From assembly GCA_020633435.1 (NCBI GenBank), contig JACKDP010000006.1, positions 124,001 through 188,000 of the forward strand: 64,000 nucleotides of DNA. Direction: 5' to 3'. The number at the start of each line of letters is the position of its first letter. Positions within the stretch are counted from its first letter, which is position 1. Both the position numbers and the translations under genes were made by a program. The stretch is from Myxococcales bacterium. Its GTDB lineage: Bacteria > Myxococcota_A > Bradymonadia > UBA7976 > UBA1532. The notes under the pieces are model-generated. The model saw nothing but the letters and a program-made list of their open reading frames with translations. It ran no database searches and was not told where the DNA came from. Below are positions 33,886-42,519 of this stretch, one piece after another.

Positions 33886-36528
33886 ATGGCGGATCGCATC
33901 CTTCTGGTCGAGCCTGACGTGCGCCTCCGCGCACAGCTCGCCCGCTTCCTCGGGACGCAGGGCCACGAGGCCCGGGAGGCCGGCAGCGTCGGGGAGGCCC
34001 TGGCGCTGCTCCAGATGTTCGGGGCCGGCCTGACGCTGGTGCTGCTGAACACCCCCCTCGACGAGGACGCCGCCACCGTAGGCTTCGCAGTGCGCCGCAG
34101 CGCGCCGAACGCGGCCCTGGTGCTGATGGGCCAGGAGACGGCCGTCAGCGAGTTCCGCCTGGCCGTCGGCGGCGAGATCCGGCCCGAGGCCACGCTGGAG
34201 AAGCCCTTCACGGCCCGACAGCTCTCGACGCTCATCACCGAGGTGGGCGAGGCCTACCGCGCCGCGCGCTCCAACGAGGCCGCCGAGCGCGAGACGTCGG
34301 CCCAGCTCGACGAGGACGTCGGCGCGCTGGAGGCCGTGCTGGCCGGCCTCGGCCGCGGCGGCCCGGGGCGCGGGGAGGCCGCCAGCATCCCGCCCCCCTT
34401 CGGGGGATCGCCCATCTCCGAGGACGACGCCGCCTTCGTCGACCAGTCCCTCGACGGCTACCTGGACGACGAGGACATCCCGGGCATCGACGACAGCCTC
34501 CTCGATCCGGCCATGGTCTCCGTCGAGGTGGCGGGCGGCCTCGACGCCTACACCCTCACGCCGATGGTCCCCGACAGCCCGCACGCGCCGCGCGGCATCT
34601 ACGGCCCCATCACCGTCGCCGAGCTCATCTACAACTGCTTCCGCGATCTGCACAGCGGCCTGGTGGTCATCCAGCGCGGCGAGGCCATCAAGACGCTGCG
34701 CGTGATGAACGGCCGCCCCGTGCAGGCCGAGAGCAACGTCCGCTCCGAGACCCTGGGCACCATGCTCCAGCAGGCCGGCCGCATCACCGAGGACCAGCGC
34801 CGCCGCAGCGTCGCCATGGCGAAGCGCGGGCGCCTGCGTCAGGGCGAGGCCCTCGTCCGGCTCGGGGCCATCCAGCCCGAGGATCTGCGCGACGCCCTGC
34901 GCGAGCAGGTCCGGGCCCGCATCCTGGGGGCCTTCGCCTGGACGAACGCCGCGTATGGCCTCAGCTACGATCCAGAGGTCGCCGTCGGCATCGAGCCCGT
35001 CGAGATCAACCCGCTGATGCTCATCTTCGAGGGGGTGCGCTCGACGTTCCCCCTGGGGCCGCTGCTGAAGCGCTACGACGACTGCGCCCGCCGCTTCGTC
35101 CAGGCGACGCCGCGCCTCAGCGACTACACCGGGATGCTGCGAGAGTACCGGCAAGGTCTCGAGATCGCTCATCTTTGTGATGGGAACCGGGTGCTGACCG
35201 ACGTGCTGCGGGACAGCCCGGTGGGCCTCGTCGACACCCTGCGGCTGCTGCGGGCGCTGGAACTGATGGCCTGCATCCAGCTCACCGAGGAGCGGGCGAG
35301 CGCGCCGCAGCGCATCGGCCGGGCCTCGACGCCCCCGCGCCGCGTCACCGGCTGGACGACGGACGGCTTCTCGCCCGAGCCGCCGCCGCGGACGACCGGT
35401 CCGCTGCCCCAGTCGGGCAGCCGGTCGCCGCTCGCCCGCCAGGTGAGCCGGCCGCCGTCGGCCGCGCCGCGGACCATCACCATCCCGCCGTCGGCGCCCC
35501 CGCCCCCCGGCGAGCCGGTGCCGACGCGCCCGTCCAACGGCCCCGCCAGCCAGCGCCCGCAGACGGGGGCGAGCCACTACCGCAGCGGCGGGCGGACGAC
35601 GGACGGCGGCCGGGCCGCGACGCCCTCGGGCGCGTACCGGGCCCTGCCCCGGCGCGAGGCCAGCGAGGGCGCGGCGCCGCGGCCCGCGACGGCCGGCGCC
35701 CGGGAGACGCCCACCCGCACGACCGGCCCCGTCGAGCGGCCCTCGATGTCGGGGTTGCGCCCCCCCGTCCGCCAGACGTCGCGGGAGGAGCCCGTCTCGT
35801 CGTCGCTGGAGGGCGTCGTGTCGCTCATCCGGCGCATCGCGGCCGCGAAGAACCACTACGAGGCGCTGGGCATGGATCCCACGGCGCCGAGCCGCGCCCT
35901 GGCCGATGAGGGCCGCGTGCTGCTCCGGCGCCTGCACCCGGACCGGGTGATGGAGGAGGATCCGCTCCTGCTCGAGGAGGCCCGCACCGTGGCGCGGAAG
36001 CTCGCCGAGGCCGTGGAGGTGCTGGCCGACCGGCGACGGCGGGTGACCTACGACGCCTTGACGCTGCCCGCGCCCCCGCTCGGCCGGGGTGTCGATCTGC
36101 TGGGCGCGGAGGCCAGCTTCAACAAGGGCCTCATCTGCCTGCAGCACAGCCTGCCGGAGAAGGCCCGCGACTTCTTCAACCTGGCCATCGAGCAGGATCC
36201 CCACCAGGGCTTCTACAAGATCCACCTCACCTCGGTCTCCTTCGCCCTGACGCCGGCCGATGACCGGCGCGCGCGCACCCGGCTGATGGAAGAGGCCCGC
36301 GAGGTGGTCGAGGCGACGGGCAAGGACGAGGCCTGGTGCATGGTGGCCGACATGGCGATGCAGCTCGGCAGCACCGACGTCGCCACGCGCCTCTACAACC
36401 GGGCCCTCCAGGTGAACAGCGGCTGCACCCGCGCGCGGGAGGGCCTGCTGGCCATCGAGCGCGGCAACGAGCCGCAGGCGGACGCCCGCAACACCGGCCT
36501 CTTCGGCAAGATCTTCACGCGCCGGTAG
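33886..36528 (+). CDS. degenerate receiver - PATAN(DUF4388) - J-domain - TPR protein
   Basis: 880 residues from ATG 33886 (MADRILLVEPD); ATG 33850 is an alternative. Receiver-like domain 1-120: the phosphoacceptor Asp is Asn (LVLLNTPLDE) while the switch Lys remains (LEKPFT), so phosphorylation is unlikely. DUF4388/PATAN domain about 235-370 (GPITVAELIYNCFRDLHSGL, GTMLQQAGRITEDQ, LGAIQPEDLRDAL). A Ser/Pro/Arg-rich disordered linker spans about 475-645. A J-domain-like segment (about 660-725) has NHYEALGMDP and the HPD triad in RRLHPDRV, then TPR-like helices to the end. Myxobacterial PATAN proteins act in motility or predation signalling; role here inferred only. Confidence 0.82.
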   Translation: MADRILLVEPDVRLRAQLARFLGTQGHEAREAGSVGEALALLQMFGAGLTLVLLNTPLDEDAATVGFAVRRSAPNAALVLMGQETAVSEFRLAVGGEIRPEATLEKPFTARQLSTLITEVGEAYRAARSNEAAERETSAQLDEDVGALEAVLAGLGRGGPGRGEAASIPPPFGGSPISEDDAAFVDQSLDGYLDDEDIPGIDDSLLDPAMVSVEVAGGLDAYTLTPMVPDSPHAPRGIYGPITVAELIYNCFRDLHSGLVVIQRGEAIKTLRVMNGRPVQAESNVRSETLGTMLQQAGRITEDQRRRSVAMAKRGRLRQGEALVRLGAIQPEDLRDALREQVRARILGAFAWTNAAYGLSYDPEVAVGIEPVEINPLMLIFEGVRSTFPLGPLLKRYDDCARRFVQATPRLSDYTGMLREYRQGLEIAHLCDGNRVLTDVLRDSPVGLVDTLRLLRALELMACIQLTEERASAPQRIGRASTPPRRVTGWTTDGFSPEPPPRTTGPLPQSGSRSPLARQVSRPPSAAPRTITIPPSAPPPPGEPVPTRPSNGPASQRPQTGASHYRSGGRTTDGGRAATPSGAYRALPRREASEGAAPRPATAGARETPTRTTGPVERPSMSGLRPPVRQTSREEPVSSSLEGVVSLIRRIAAAKNHYEALGMDPTAPSRALADEGRVLLRRLHPDRVMEEDPLLLEEARTVARKLAEAVEVLADRRRRVTYDALTLPAPPLGRGVDLLGAEASFNKGLICLQHSLPEKARDFFNLAIEQDPHQGFYKIHLTSVSFALTPADDRRARTRLMEEAREVVEATGKDEAWCMVADMAMQLGSTDVATRLYNRALQVNSGCTRAREGLLAIERGNEPQADARNTGLFGKIFTRR

Positions 36529-36575
36529 GCGGCCTTCGGCCGGGGCAAGCCCCTGATCACCAACGGAGAACGGGA

Positions 36576-39080
36576 TCAGGCCTTGTCGTCGGAGACGTCG
36601 GCGGGCGGCAGGCCCGAGACGTCGCTGGCGCCGAAGGGCGGCGCCTCGACGGCCTCCTCCGCCAGGGCGGCGTTCGGCCTGGGCGCGGCATCCGGCTCGG
36701 ACACGGGATGCGGCTCGGAGTCGTCCTCGACCTCGGCCGGCTCGTCGCCGGCGTCGACCTCGGCCCCCTCCCAGCTCGCCTCCTCCTGGGCCCAGCGGGC
36801 GTAGCGCTCCAGCTCGCGGCGCCGGGCGTCGGCCCCCAGGACGGCGTCCAGCAGGGGCGCGCCGACCGTGGTGTCGACCTGCAGGGCGAGCGGCGTCGGG
36901 CGCCCCTCCGAGAAGAGCTCCAGCACGACCGTGCGCCGGCCGAGGCTCGAGAGGTGCGTCATCGCCCCATCGAAGAGCAGGCCGAGGGCGATGAGGGCCA
37001 GGCCCGGCAGCGCCGCCGTCGCGGCCCCGTCTCGCAGGCCCGCGAAGACGACCTGGCCGCCCACGACGGCGGCCGCCACCAGGACGGCCAGGCCCAGGAC
37101 GACGGGGAAGAGGCGGGCGCGCTGGCGGACGTGCACGCCGGTGACGGCGTCGAGGCCCTGGCGGATCTCCAGCCGCCCCACCGGCCGCCCCAGGAGCCGC
37201 GCCTCGCCCTCGACGTGGAGGGTGCCGGCCGCCAGCGTCGCCTGGGCCCGCCGCCGCAGGCCGGCGAGGCGCCCGATGGCCCCGCTGAGCCAGGCGACGA
37301 GCTCGACGCCCAGCCAGGCGCGCAGGACGGCGCCGAGCGGGCCGGGGGCGCGCCCCAGTACCTCGACGGGCGCGGAGAGGGGCACGTCGTCCGCGACCGC
37401 GGTGGTGGCGGTCTCGTCGGCGTCCGCCGTCTCCGAGGTGGCCGAGGCGGGGGCGGCACGCGCGGCGGCCTGGCGCTCCAGCTCGGCCACCAGGCCGACG
37501 GCCTCGGCGACCCGGTCGGGCGTCGGCGCCGCGCGCAGGAGGTCGGGGAAGAGGACGGGCAGCACATGATCGACGACGCCGAACCAGCCCGTGCCCCGCG
37601 CCGCCGGGAGGGCCGCGTAGATCTGCACCATCAGGGTGTAGACGGGGAGCTCGAGGCCGGGCGCGAGCTCGCGCGCCACCCGCGCCATGCCATCGAGCGT
37701 GTGGCCGAGGGCGCTGAGCGAGCGCGACAGCAGCCGCCGGCGGGCCGCCTCGTCGGTGGGCACCCACCGCCGCGCGGTGGTGGGCAGGTCGAGGGCGAAG
37801 CGCTCCAGCCGGCCGACGAGCTCGCCATCCCCCGTCGCCAGCAGGCCGACGCCGGCCCGGGCCACGATGCGCCGGAAGACGTCATCATTGAGAGGGTGCC
37901 TCAAGCCTCCGGGCGTAAACGACTGCAACCACACGCCTACGACGCGGTCGAGGAGCGGCCGCTGCGAGGCCGGGGCGGGGCGCTTGCCCACGTCTGCGCA
38001 GTCGGCGAGGAGCGCCACCTGGCGCAGCGCCCGCGGGTCGTTGGCCACCGCGGCCAGCAGCGTCTCGACCGGCGCGCCGTCCGCGACGCGGCGCTGGGCG
38101 AGCCGCCGCACGCCTTCGGCCAGCCGGGCGAGGGCCGGGGAGGGGGCGCGGCAGAGGTAGAGCTGGGCGTGCAGGTCGACGAGCTGCTCGCCGATCTCGG
38201 GGAGCGGCCGCTCGCTGAAGTGCGCGATGACCCGCTCGACGACAGCGTCGAGGCCGCCATGGACCTGCAGGATGAAGAGGCCGCAGGACGTCAGGCGCGG
38301 GTCGCCGCGCTCCAGGAAGAGCGCCACGGCCTCGGGGTCGTCGACGAGCGACGGCGCCGTGCACAGGGCGTAGAGCAGGCGCGGGTCCGCGCAGCCCTCG
38401 GCGAGCGTTCGGGCAAAACGTGAACGATGTCGAGGGGCTTGCAGTACTCGACTCATGTGGTTCTTGAGGATGGTCCAGGCGCCGGCGTCCCCGGCGGCCG
38501 GCCCCTGCTCGTGCAGCCGGAGGAGGTCGGTGAGGACCCAGGGCTCGCGAGAGGCCGTCTCGGCCGTGCGGCGCGCGATCTCGGCCGCGATGCGGTCGAC
38601 GTAGATCTGCCAGAAGCGCAGGGCGTCCTCGTCGCCGCAGGCGTGGTCGACGAAGTCGCTCAGGACGAAGGGCCCGAGGCGCTCGACCCCCGGGAGGAGC
38701 TTGACGACCTGCACCGACCGGGCGCGGCGCTCGTCGGGGGCCAGCGTCCCGAGCTCGGCGGCGAAGCCCACCGCGAACAGGGCGTTGAGCAGCTCGATCT
38801 GATCGGCCTCGAAGGGCCGCTGGAGCAGCAGGGTCCGCAGGCTCAGCGGGGCGACGCCGTCATCCACCACGGCGGCGTCCAGGTCGTGCTCCTGGCGCGT
38901 CGCGAGGGCCTCGATGGCCTCGGGCTTGAGGTCCGCGTGGCCAGCCCGCGCGGCGCCGGTCAGCAGGGCGAAGACGAAGCGCGCGGCGGCCGCGTCCTCG
39001 GGGAGGCGCTGCACCACGGCCTGGCGGCGGGCGCGCAGCTCGTCGCCGAAGGCGCGCTGGACGGCATCAGCCTGAGACAC
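36576..39080 (-). CDS. large hypothetical protein with two C-proximal membrane spans
   Basis: 834 residues from GTG 39080 (AAGGA 9 bp upstream). The first 540 residues are helical and rich in Leu/Arg, like an alpha-solenoid, with repeated patterns such as AEGCADPRLLYALCTAPSLV and ALRQVALLADCADVG. A linker leads to a region with AWLSGAIGRLAGLRRRAQAT and two spans near 670-725 (LFPVVLGLAVLVAAAVVGG, LPGLALIALGLLFDG). The C-terminal 100 residues are acidic and disordered. No known domain recognised. Possibly a membrane-attached scaffold; convergent with the receiver-PATAN gene. Confidence 0.75.
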   Translation of the reverse strand: MSQADAVQRAFGDELRARRQAVVQRLPEDAAAARFVFALLTGAARAGHADLKPEAIEALATRQEHDLDAAVVDDGVAPLSLRTLLLQRPFEADQIELLNALFAVGFAAELGTLAPDERRARSVQVVKLLPGVERLGPFVLSDFVDHACGDEDALRFWQIYVDRIAAEIARRTAETASREPWVLTDLLRLHEQGPAAGDAGAWTILKNHMSRVLQAPRHRSRFARTLAEGCADPRLLYALCTAPSLVDDPEAVALFLERGDPRLTSCGLFILQVHGGLDAVVERVIAHFSERPLPEIGEQLVDLHAQLYLCRAPSPALARLAEGVRRLAQRRVADGAPVETLLAAVANDPRALRQVALLADCADVGKRPAPASQRPLLDRVVGVWLQSFTPGGLRHPLNDDVFRRIVARAGVGLLATGDGELVGRLERFALDLPTTARRWVPTDEAARRRLLSRSLSALGHTLDGMARVARELAPGLELPVYTLMVQIYAALPAARGTGWFGVVDHVLPVLFPDLLRAAPTPDRVAEAVGLVAELERQAAARAAPASATSETADADETATTAVADDVPLSAPVEVLGRAPGPLGAVLRAWLGVELVAWLSGAIGRLAGLRRRAQATLAAGTLHVEGEARLLGRPVGRLEIRQGLDAVTGVHVRQRARLFPVVLGLAVLVAAAVVGGQVVFAGLRDGAATAALPGLALIALGLLFDGAMTHLSSLGRRTVVLELFSEGRPTPLALQVDTTVGAPLLDAVLGADARRRELERYARWAQEEASWEGAEVDAGDEPAEVEDDSEPHPVSEPDAAPRPNAALAEEAVEAPPFGASDVSGLPPADVSDDKA

Positions 39081-39098
39081 CGGCGGTCATCCTTGCCG

Positions 39099-39731
39099 TC
39101 AGAAACGGCCCCAGAGGATGTCGAGGCGGTCGATGCGCACGTCGTTGCGCGGTCGGTTGCCGGGGATGACGGGCACGGCGGCGATGCGCTTCGCCACCTC
39201 CAGATCGCGGCAGGTGCCGAAGATGGTGTGCTTGCCGTCCAGCCAGGGCGTGGCCTTCAGGGTGATGAAGAACTGGCTGCCGCCGGTCCCGGGGCCGCGG
39301 TTGGCCATGCTCAGGATGCCGGGCGCCGAGTGCTTCAGCTCCGGCGAGATCTCGTCGGGGATGCTGTAGCCGGGGCCGCCGGTGCCCTGGCCGAGCGGGT
39401 CGCCGCCCTGGATCATGAAGTCGGGGATGACCCGGTGGAAGATGAGGCCGTCGTAGAAGCGGCGCTTCACGTTGGCGCCGCTCTTGTCGGCGGCCGCCTT
39501 GTTGCCGAGGGCGAGCCCGGCGAAGTTGGCCACGGTGACGGGCGCCTTCTCGTGGTGCAGCCGGCAGGTGATGTCGCCCTTGCTGGTGTGCAGGACGGCC
39601 AGCAGGTCGGGGCCGGAGCCCCCGGCGCCGGCGACGGCCTCCTTGACCCGGGGGTCGAGCGTTCCGGTGGGCTGCGCCACGGCGGGCGCGGCGGCGAGCA
39701 GGGCAAGGCAGAGCAGGGCTCGATGCTTCAT
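39099..39731 (-). CDS. periplasmic cyclophilin-type peptidyl-prolyl isomerase
   Basis: 210 residues. Signal peptide MKHRALLCLALLAAAPAVAQ, ATG with GGAGG 4-5 bp upstream. Cyclophilin core: APVTVANFAGLALG, RFYDGLIFHRVIPDFMIQGGD with catalytic Arg, GYSIPDEISPELKH, LSMANRGPGTGGSQFFIT, LDGKHTIFGTC. The active-site Phe, Gln and His are present. It catalyses cis-trans isomerisation at proline during folding of exported proteins. Lies 75 bp downstream of recO on the same strand, with a possible own promoter overlapping the recO end. Confidence 0.95.
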   Translation of the reverse strand: MKHRALLCLALLAAAPAVAQPTGTLDPRVKEAVAGAGGSGPDLLAVLHTSKGDITCRLHHEKAPVTVANFAGLALGNKAAADKSGANVKRRFYDGLIFHRVIPDFMIQGGDPLGQGTGGPGYSIPDEISPELKHSAPGILSMANRGPGTGGSQFFITLKATPWLDGKHTIFGTCRDLEVAKRIAAVPVIPGNRPRNDVRIDRLDILWGRF

Positions 39732-39782
39732 GGGGCCTCCAGGACGGGGCGCCGACCCCCCGGTCGCGGCGCCATGGGTGAC

Positions 39783-39810
39783 ACCTTACTCTGCCGGGCG
39801 TCCGGATCAA
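39783..39810 (-). promoter_or_regulatory. weak candidate promoter for the cyclophilin gene
   Basis: On the minus strand, TTGATC (39810-39805) and TAAGGT (39788-39783) are separated by 16 bp, overlapping the recO stop codon and about 50 bp before the cyclophilin ATG. The -10 matches consensus at only three positions. Confidence 0.3.
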
Positions 39811-40529
39811 ACCGGGTCGGGCGGCAGCAGGAACGGGGCGCTGCGCAGCGGCCGCCCGGCGAGGCGGGCCCAGGTGCGGGCGAGCGCCCGGCGGACCGGG
39901 TAGACGTCGTCGTCGGCGAAGCGGGCCTGGGTGTCTCCGCGGCCGAGCCGGGCCAGGACGGCGAGGGCGCCCGGGGGCACCGGCTCGGCGTCCGCGGCGG
40001 CCTGCCGGCTGACGGCGCCGCCGGCGGCCAGGCTGATGGCGTCGGCCGGGCCCCCGGTGACGACGCAGGCCCCCAGGCGCAGGCCGTAGCCCAGGTGGGC
40101 GAGCGTCGCGAGCTCCCAGAGGGCCAGGGCCTCGTCGCTCGGGGCGGCGGCCTCCAGGCTGCCGATGAAGCTGGTGACCAGGCCGAAGAGGGGGGCGTCC
40201 GCCTCGCCCTCCTTCGAGAAAATACGCGCGATTTCGAGCACATAGGACAGGTGGGCGATGCGCTGCAGGTCGCCGCGGACGGCGTTGAGGACGCCGTCGA
40301 GATCGCAGTCGGCGAGGGCCGGCAGGCCGCGGGAGGCGCTGAGGCGCGCCGTCAGGCGGGTGCCGATCTCGAGGGCGCCGCCGAAGCGCCGCCGGCTGCT
40401 GCGCGCGCCGCGGGCCAGCACCGCCAGGCGGCCGCGCTCCTCGGTGAGGAGGTCGACGATGAGGTCGGCCTCCCGGTACGCGCTGGTGCGCAGGATGACG
40501 GCGCGGACGGACGAGGGGGGCGGGCTCAA
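39807..40529 (-). CDS. recO: DNA repair protein RecO
   Basis: 240 residues. The only start near the family N-terminus is TTG 40529, overlapping the mgtE stop (TTGA), giving LSPPPSSVRAVILRTSAYRE, then ADLIVDLLTEERGRLAVLARG, the OB-fold signature of RecO (usually VIL...Y.E.D.iv.lLT...G). The helical domain follows (YVLEIARIF, LWELATLAHLGYGLRLGACV). The zinc-binding Cys cluster of many RecO proteins is reduced to one Cys (ACVVTGG), with GGAVSRQ where later Cys would be. RecO loads RecA onto SSB-coated DNA with RecR. Last gene of the TPR-lipoprotein/RodZ-like/mgtE/recO operon. Confidence 0.88.
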   Translation of the reverse strand: MSPPPSSVRAVILRTSAYREADLIVDLLTEERGRLAVLARGARSSRRRFGGALEIGTRLTARLSASRGLPALADCDLDGVLNAVRGDLQRIAHLSYVLEIARIFSKEGEADAPLFGLVTSFIGSLEAAAPSDEALALWELATLAHLGYGLRLGACVVTGGPADAISLAAGGAVSRQAAADAEPVPPGALAVLARLGRGDTQARFADDDVYPVRRALARTWARLAGRPLRSAPFLLPPDPV

Positions 40530-41899
40530 AGGCTGGTCAGGCAGAGCGTGGCGACGGTGAAGTAGACCAGGCTGCCCAGGAGGTCCACGGACGTGGTCAC
40601 GATGGGCCCCGTCGCCACGGCCGGGTCGATGTTGAGGCGGTTGAAGAGCAGGGGCGTCGAGGCGCCCACGACCGCCGCCACCGACATGCTCGTCAGGATG
40701 CTCATGCCCACCGTCACCGGCAGGGCGAAGATGGAGCGCGCCCCGGGGTCGTAGCGGACCATGGCGTAGGCTGCCAGGAGGACCCCGTAGAAGAGGCCGA
40801 GCAGCACGCCGATGGCGATCTCGCGGGAGAGGTAGCGCAGGCCGACGCCGTGGGAGACGCGGCCGGTCGCGAGGCCGCGCACCATGATGGTGGCCGTCTG
40901 GGTGCCCACGTTGCCGCCCATGCCCAGGATCATCGGCATGAACGACGCCAGGACCACCTCCGACTCGAGGGTGCCCTGGAAGGAGCCGATGAGGACGCTG
41001 GTGCCCAGCCCGCCGAGCCAGGTGGCGAAGAGCCAGGGGGCGCGGGTGCGGAAGTTGCGGAAGACCGACTTGTCCTGGAACGCCGTCTCGTCGGCGCCGG
41101 TCATCTTGAGGATGTCCTCGGTCGCCTCCTCCCGGATGACGTCGATGACGTCGTCGATGGTGACGATGCCGACGATGCGGTTGGACTCGTCCACGACGGG
41201 GATGGCCAGGAGGTTGTAGCGGGCGGCCATGCGGGCCACCTCCTCCTGGTCGGCGTTGACGTCCACGGTGATGACGTCGGTGGTCATCATCTCGTTGAGC
41301 GGCATGTCCGCCGGGTTGATGACGAGCTGGCGCAGGGAGACGACGCCGAGGAGCTGGCCGGGCTCGTTGACGACGTAGATGTAGAACGCCATCTCGAGCT
41401 CGGCGTGCCCGCTCTGGAGGGCCGAGATGGCCTCCGCCGCGGTGGTGCCCTCGGGCAGCGCGAAGAAGGCCGGCGACATGATGCCGCCCGCCGTTTCCTC
41501 GCCGTAGTGGAGCAGGTCCTCGACCTCCTCGGCCTCGGAGGGGTTCAGCGCCCCGAGGAGCTGCTGGCGGACGTCGTCGGGCAGGTTGGCCAGGAGGTCG
41601 GCCTGGTCGTCCGTGCTCATCAGCTTGACGAGCGGCAGGATCTCGGCGTGCGAGCGCGTCGCGAGCATCGGGATGCGGACGTTCTCGTCCAGCTCGCTCA
41701 GCGTCTCGGCCCGCGCGGCGTCGTCGGGCAGGAGGTCGAAGACCTGCTGCTGCTGCGTCAGGTTCAGGAAGCGCATCACCACCGCGACGTCGGCGGGGCG
41801 CGACCTTTTCAGTAGTTTTCCTGCGTGGTTGAGAGCGTTTCTTCGAAGTAGCTTCTGAAGGCTCTCGAGGAGGAGCTGGAGCCGGGGACCGAGCGCCAT
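40526..41899 (-). CDS. mgtE: magnesium transporter MgtE
   Basis: 457 residues, family length. N-domain superhelix (RRNALNHAGKLLKRSRPADV, LLPDDAARAETLSELDE), then two CBS domains (MSPAFFALPEGTTAAEAI; MTTDVITVDVNADQEEV) and five spans (APWLFATWLGGLGTSVLIGS, FMPMILGMGGNVGTQTATIM, DLLGSLVYFTVATLCL). GNVGTQ, near the Mg-selectivity site, is intact. MgtE is an inner-membrane Mg2+ channel gated by cytoplasmic Mg2+ binding to the CBS and N domains. ATG lies 2 bp after the RodZ-like stop. Confidence 0.96.
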   Translation of the reverse strand: MALGPRLQLLLESLQKLLRRNALNHAGKLLKRSRPADVAVVMRFLNLTQQQQVFDLLPDDAARAETLSELDENVRIPMLATRSHAEILPLVKLMSTDDQADLLANLPDDVRQQLLGALNPSEAEEVEDLLHYGEETAGGIMSPAFFALPEGTTAAEAISALQSGHAELEMAFYIYVVNEPGQLLGVVSLRQLVINPADMPLNEMMTTDVITVDVNADQEEVARMAARYNLLAIPVVDESNRIVGIVTIDDVIDVIREEATEDILKMTGADETAFQDKSVFRNFRTRAPWLFATWLGGLGTSVLIGSFQGTLESEVVLASFMPMILGMGGNVGTQTATIMVRGLATGRVSHGVGLRYLSREIAIGVLLGLFYGVLLAAYAMVRYDPGARSIFALPVTVGMSILTSMSVAAVVGASTPLLFNRLNIDPAVATGPIVTTSVDLLGSLVYFTVATLCLTSL

Positions 41900-41901
41900 C
41901 C

Positions 41902-42519
41902 TCAGGGTGCAGGCGGGGCGTCGGCCTCCGGGGCCTCGTCGGCCTCCGGGGCCTCGTCGGCCGCGGGGGCCTCGTCGGCCGCGGGGACCTCATCCGCCGC
42001 GGGGGCGTCGGCGACGCCCTCGGGGGCGAGGGGCGCGGCCGCCTCGCTGGTGGCGGACTGCAGCGCCGCCGGGATGACGTCGAGCACCGACGTGGGCGCC
42101 GCCTCGAGGGTCTTCGGCGAGATGCCGAACATGGCCACGAGGAAGACCACGATCAGGGCGCCGAGCGCGGCGGTGTAGACGGACCGCATGCGGACCGCCG
42201 CCCACCAGGCCTCGCGCTCCTGCGTCTCGGCCTGGCTGTGCACCCGCTCCTCGGCGAGGTTGTGCAGGTCGAGCAGGGTGTCGAGCCGGGCGATGACCGC
42301 CTCGGGATCGACCCCCACCTCACGCGCGAAGAGGCGCATGAAGCCGCGGGTGTAGACCATGGCGGGGAGGGCGTCCCAGTCGTCGGCCTCGAGGGCGGCC
42401 AGGTTGGCCGTGCTGATGCGCGAGCGCTCGGACACATCGGCCAGGCTCAAGCCAGCCCGCACGCGGGCGGTGGCGAGCAAGGCGCCAGGGGATTCAACGA
42501 ATTCAGTCGGCTGGTTCAT
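41902..42519 (-). CDS. RodZ-like helix-turn-helix membrane protein
   Basis: 205 residues; ATG 42519 overlaps the upstream stop (ATGA), with GGAGA upstream. HTH_25-type domain at about 12-75 (GALLATARVRAGLSLADVSE, ISTANLAALEADDWDALPA, VYTRGFMRLFAREVGVDPE), then a single span (YTAALGALIVVFLVAMFGI, about 118-136) and an Ala/Pro/Glu-rich periplasmic tail. This is the RodZ/YfgA plan, although the usual C-terminal beta domain is replaced by a low-complexity tail of hexapeptide repeats. RodZ links MreB to the wall machinery; here the role is less certain. Confidence 0.8.
   Translation of the reverse strand: MNQPTEFVESPGALLATARVRAGLSLADVSERSRISTANLAALEADDWDALPAMVYTRGFMRLFAREVGVDPEAVIARLDTLLDLHNLAEERVHSQAETQEREAWWAAVRMRSVYTAALGALIVVFLVAMFGISPKTLEAAPTSVLDVIPAALQSATSEAAAPLAPEGVADAPAADEVPAADEAPAADEAPEADEAPEADAPPAP
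41914..42003 (-). repeat. about five 18-bp units encoding a PAADEA-type tail
   Basis: The 3' end of the RodZ-like gene contains near-identical 18-bp units translating as PAADEV, PAADEA, PAADEA, PEADEA, PEADAP. They form an acidic Pro/Ala tail beyond the membrane span. Like the 15-bp array at 1652-1801, this may vary in unit number. Confidence 0.7.

Noticed and set aside
36552..36580. CCTGATC ... GATCAGG hairpin as a terminator between the receiver-PATAN gene and its convergent neighbour
   Set aside because: The loop is 15 nt and there is no T-run; one arm includes the stop codon of the minus-strand gene, so likely chance.
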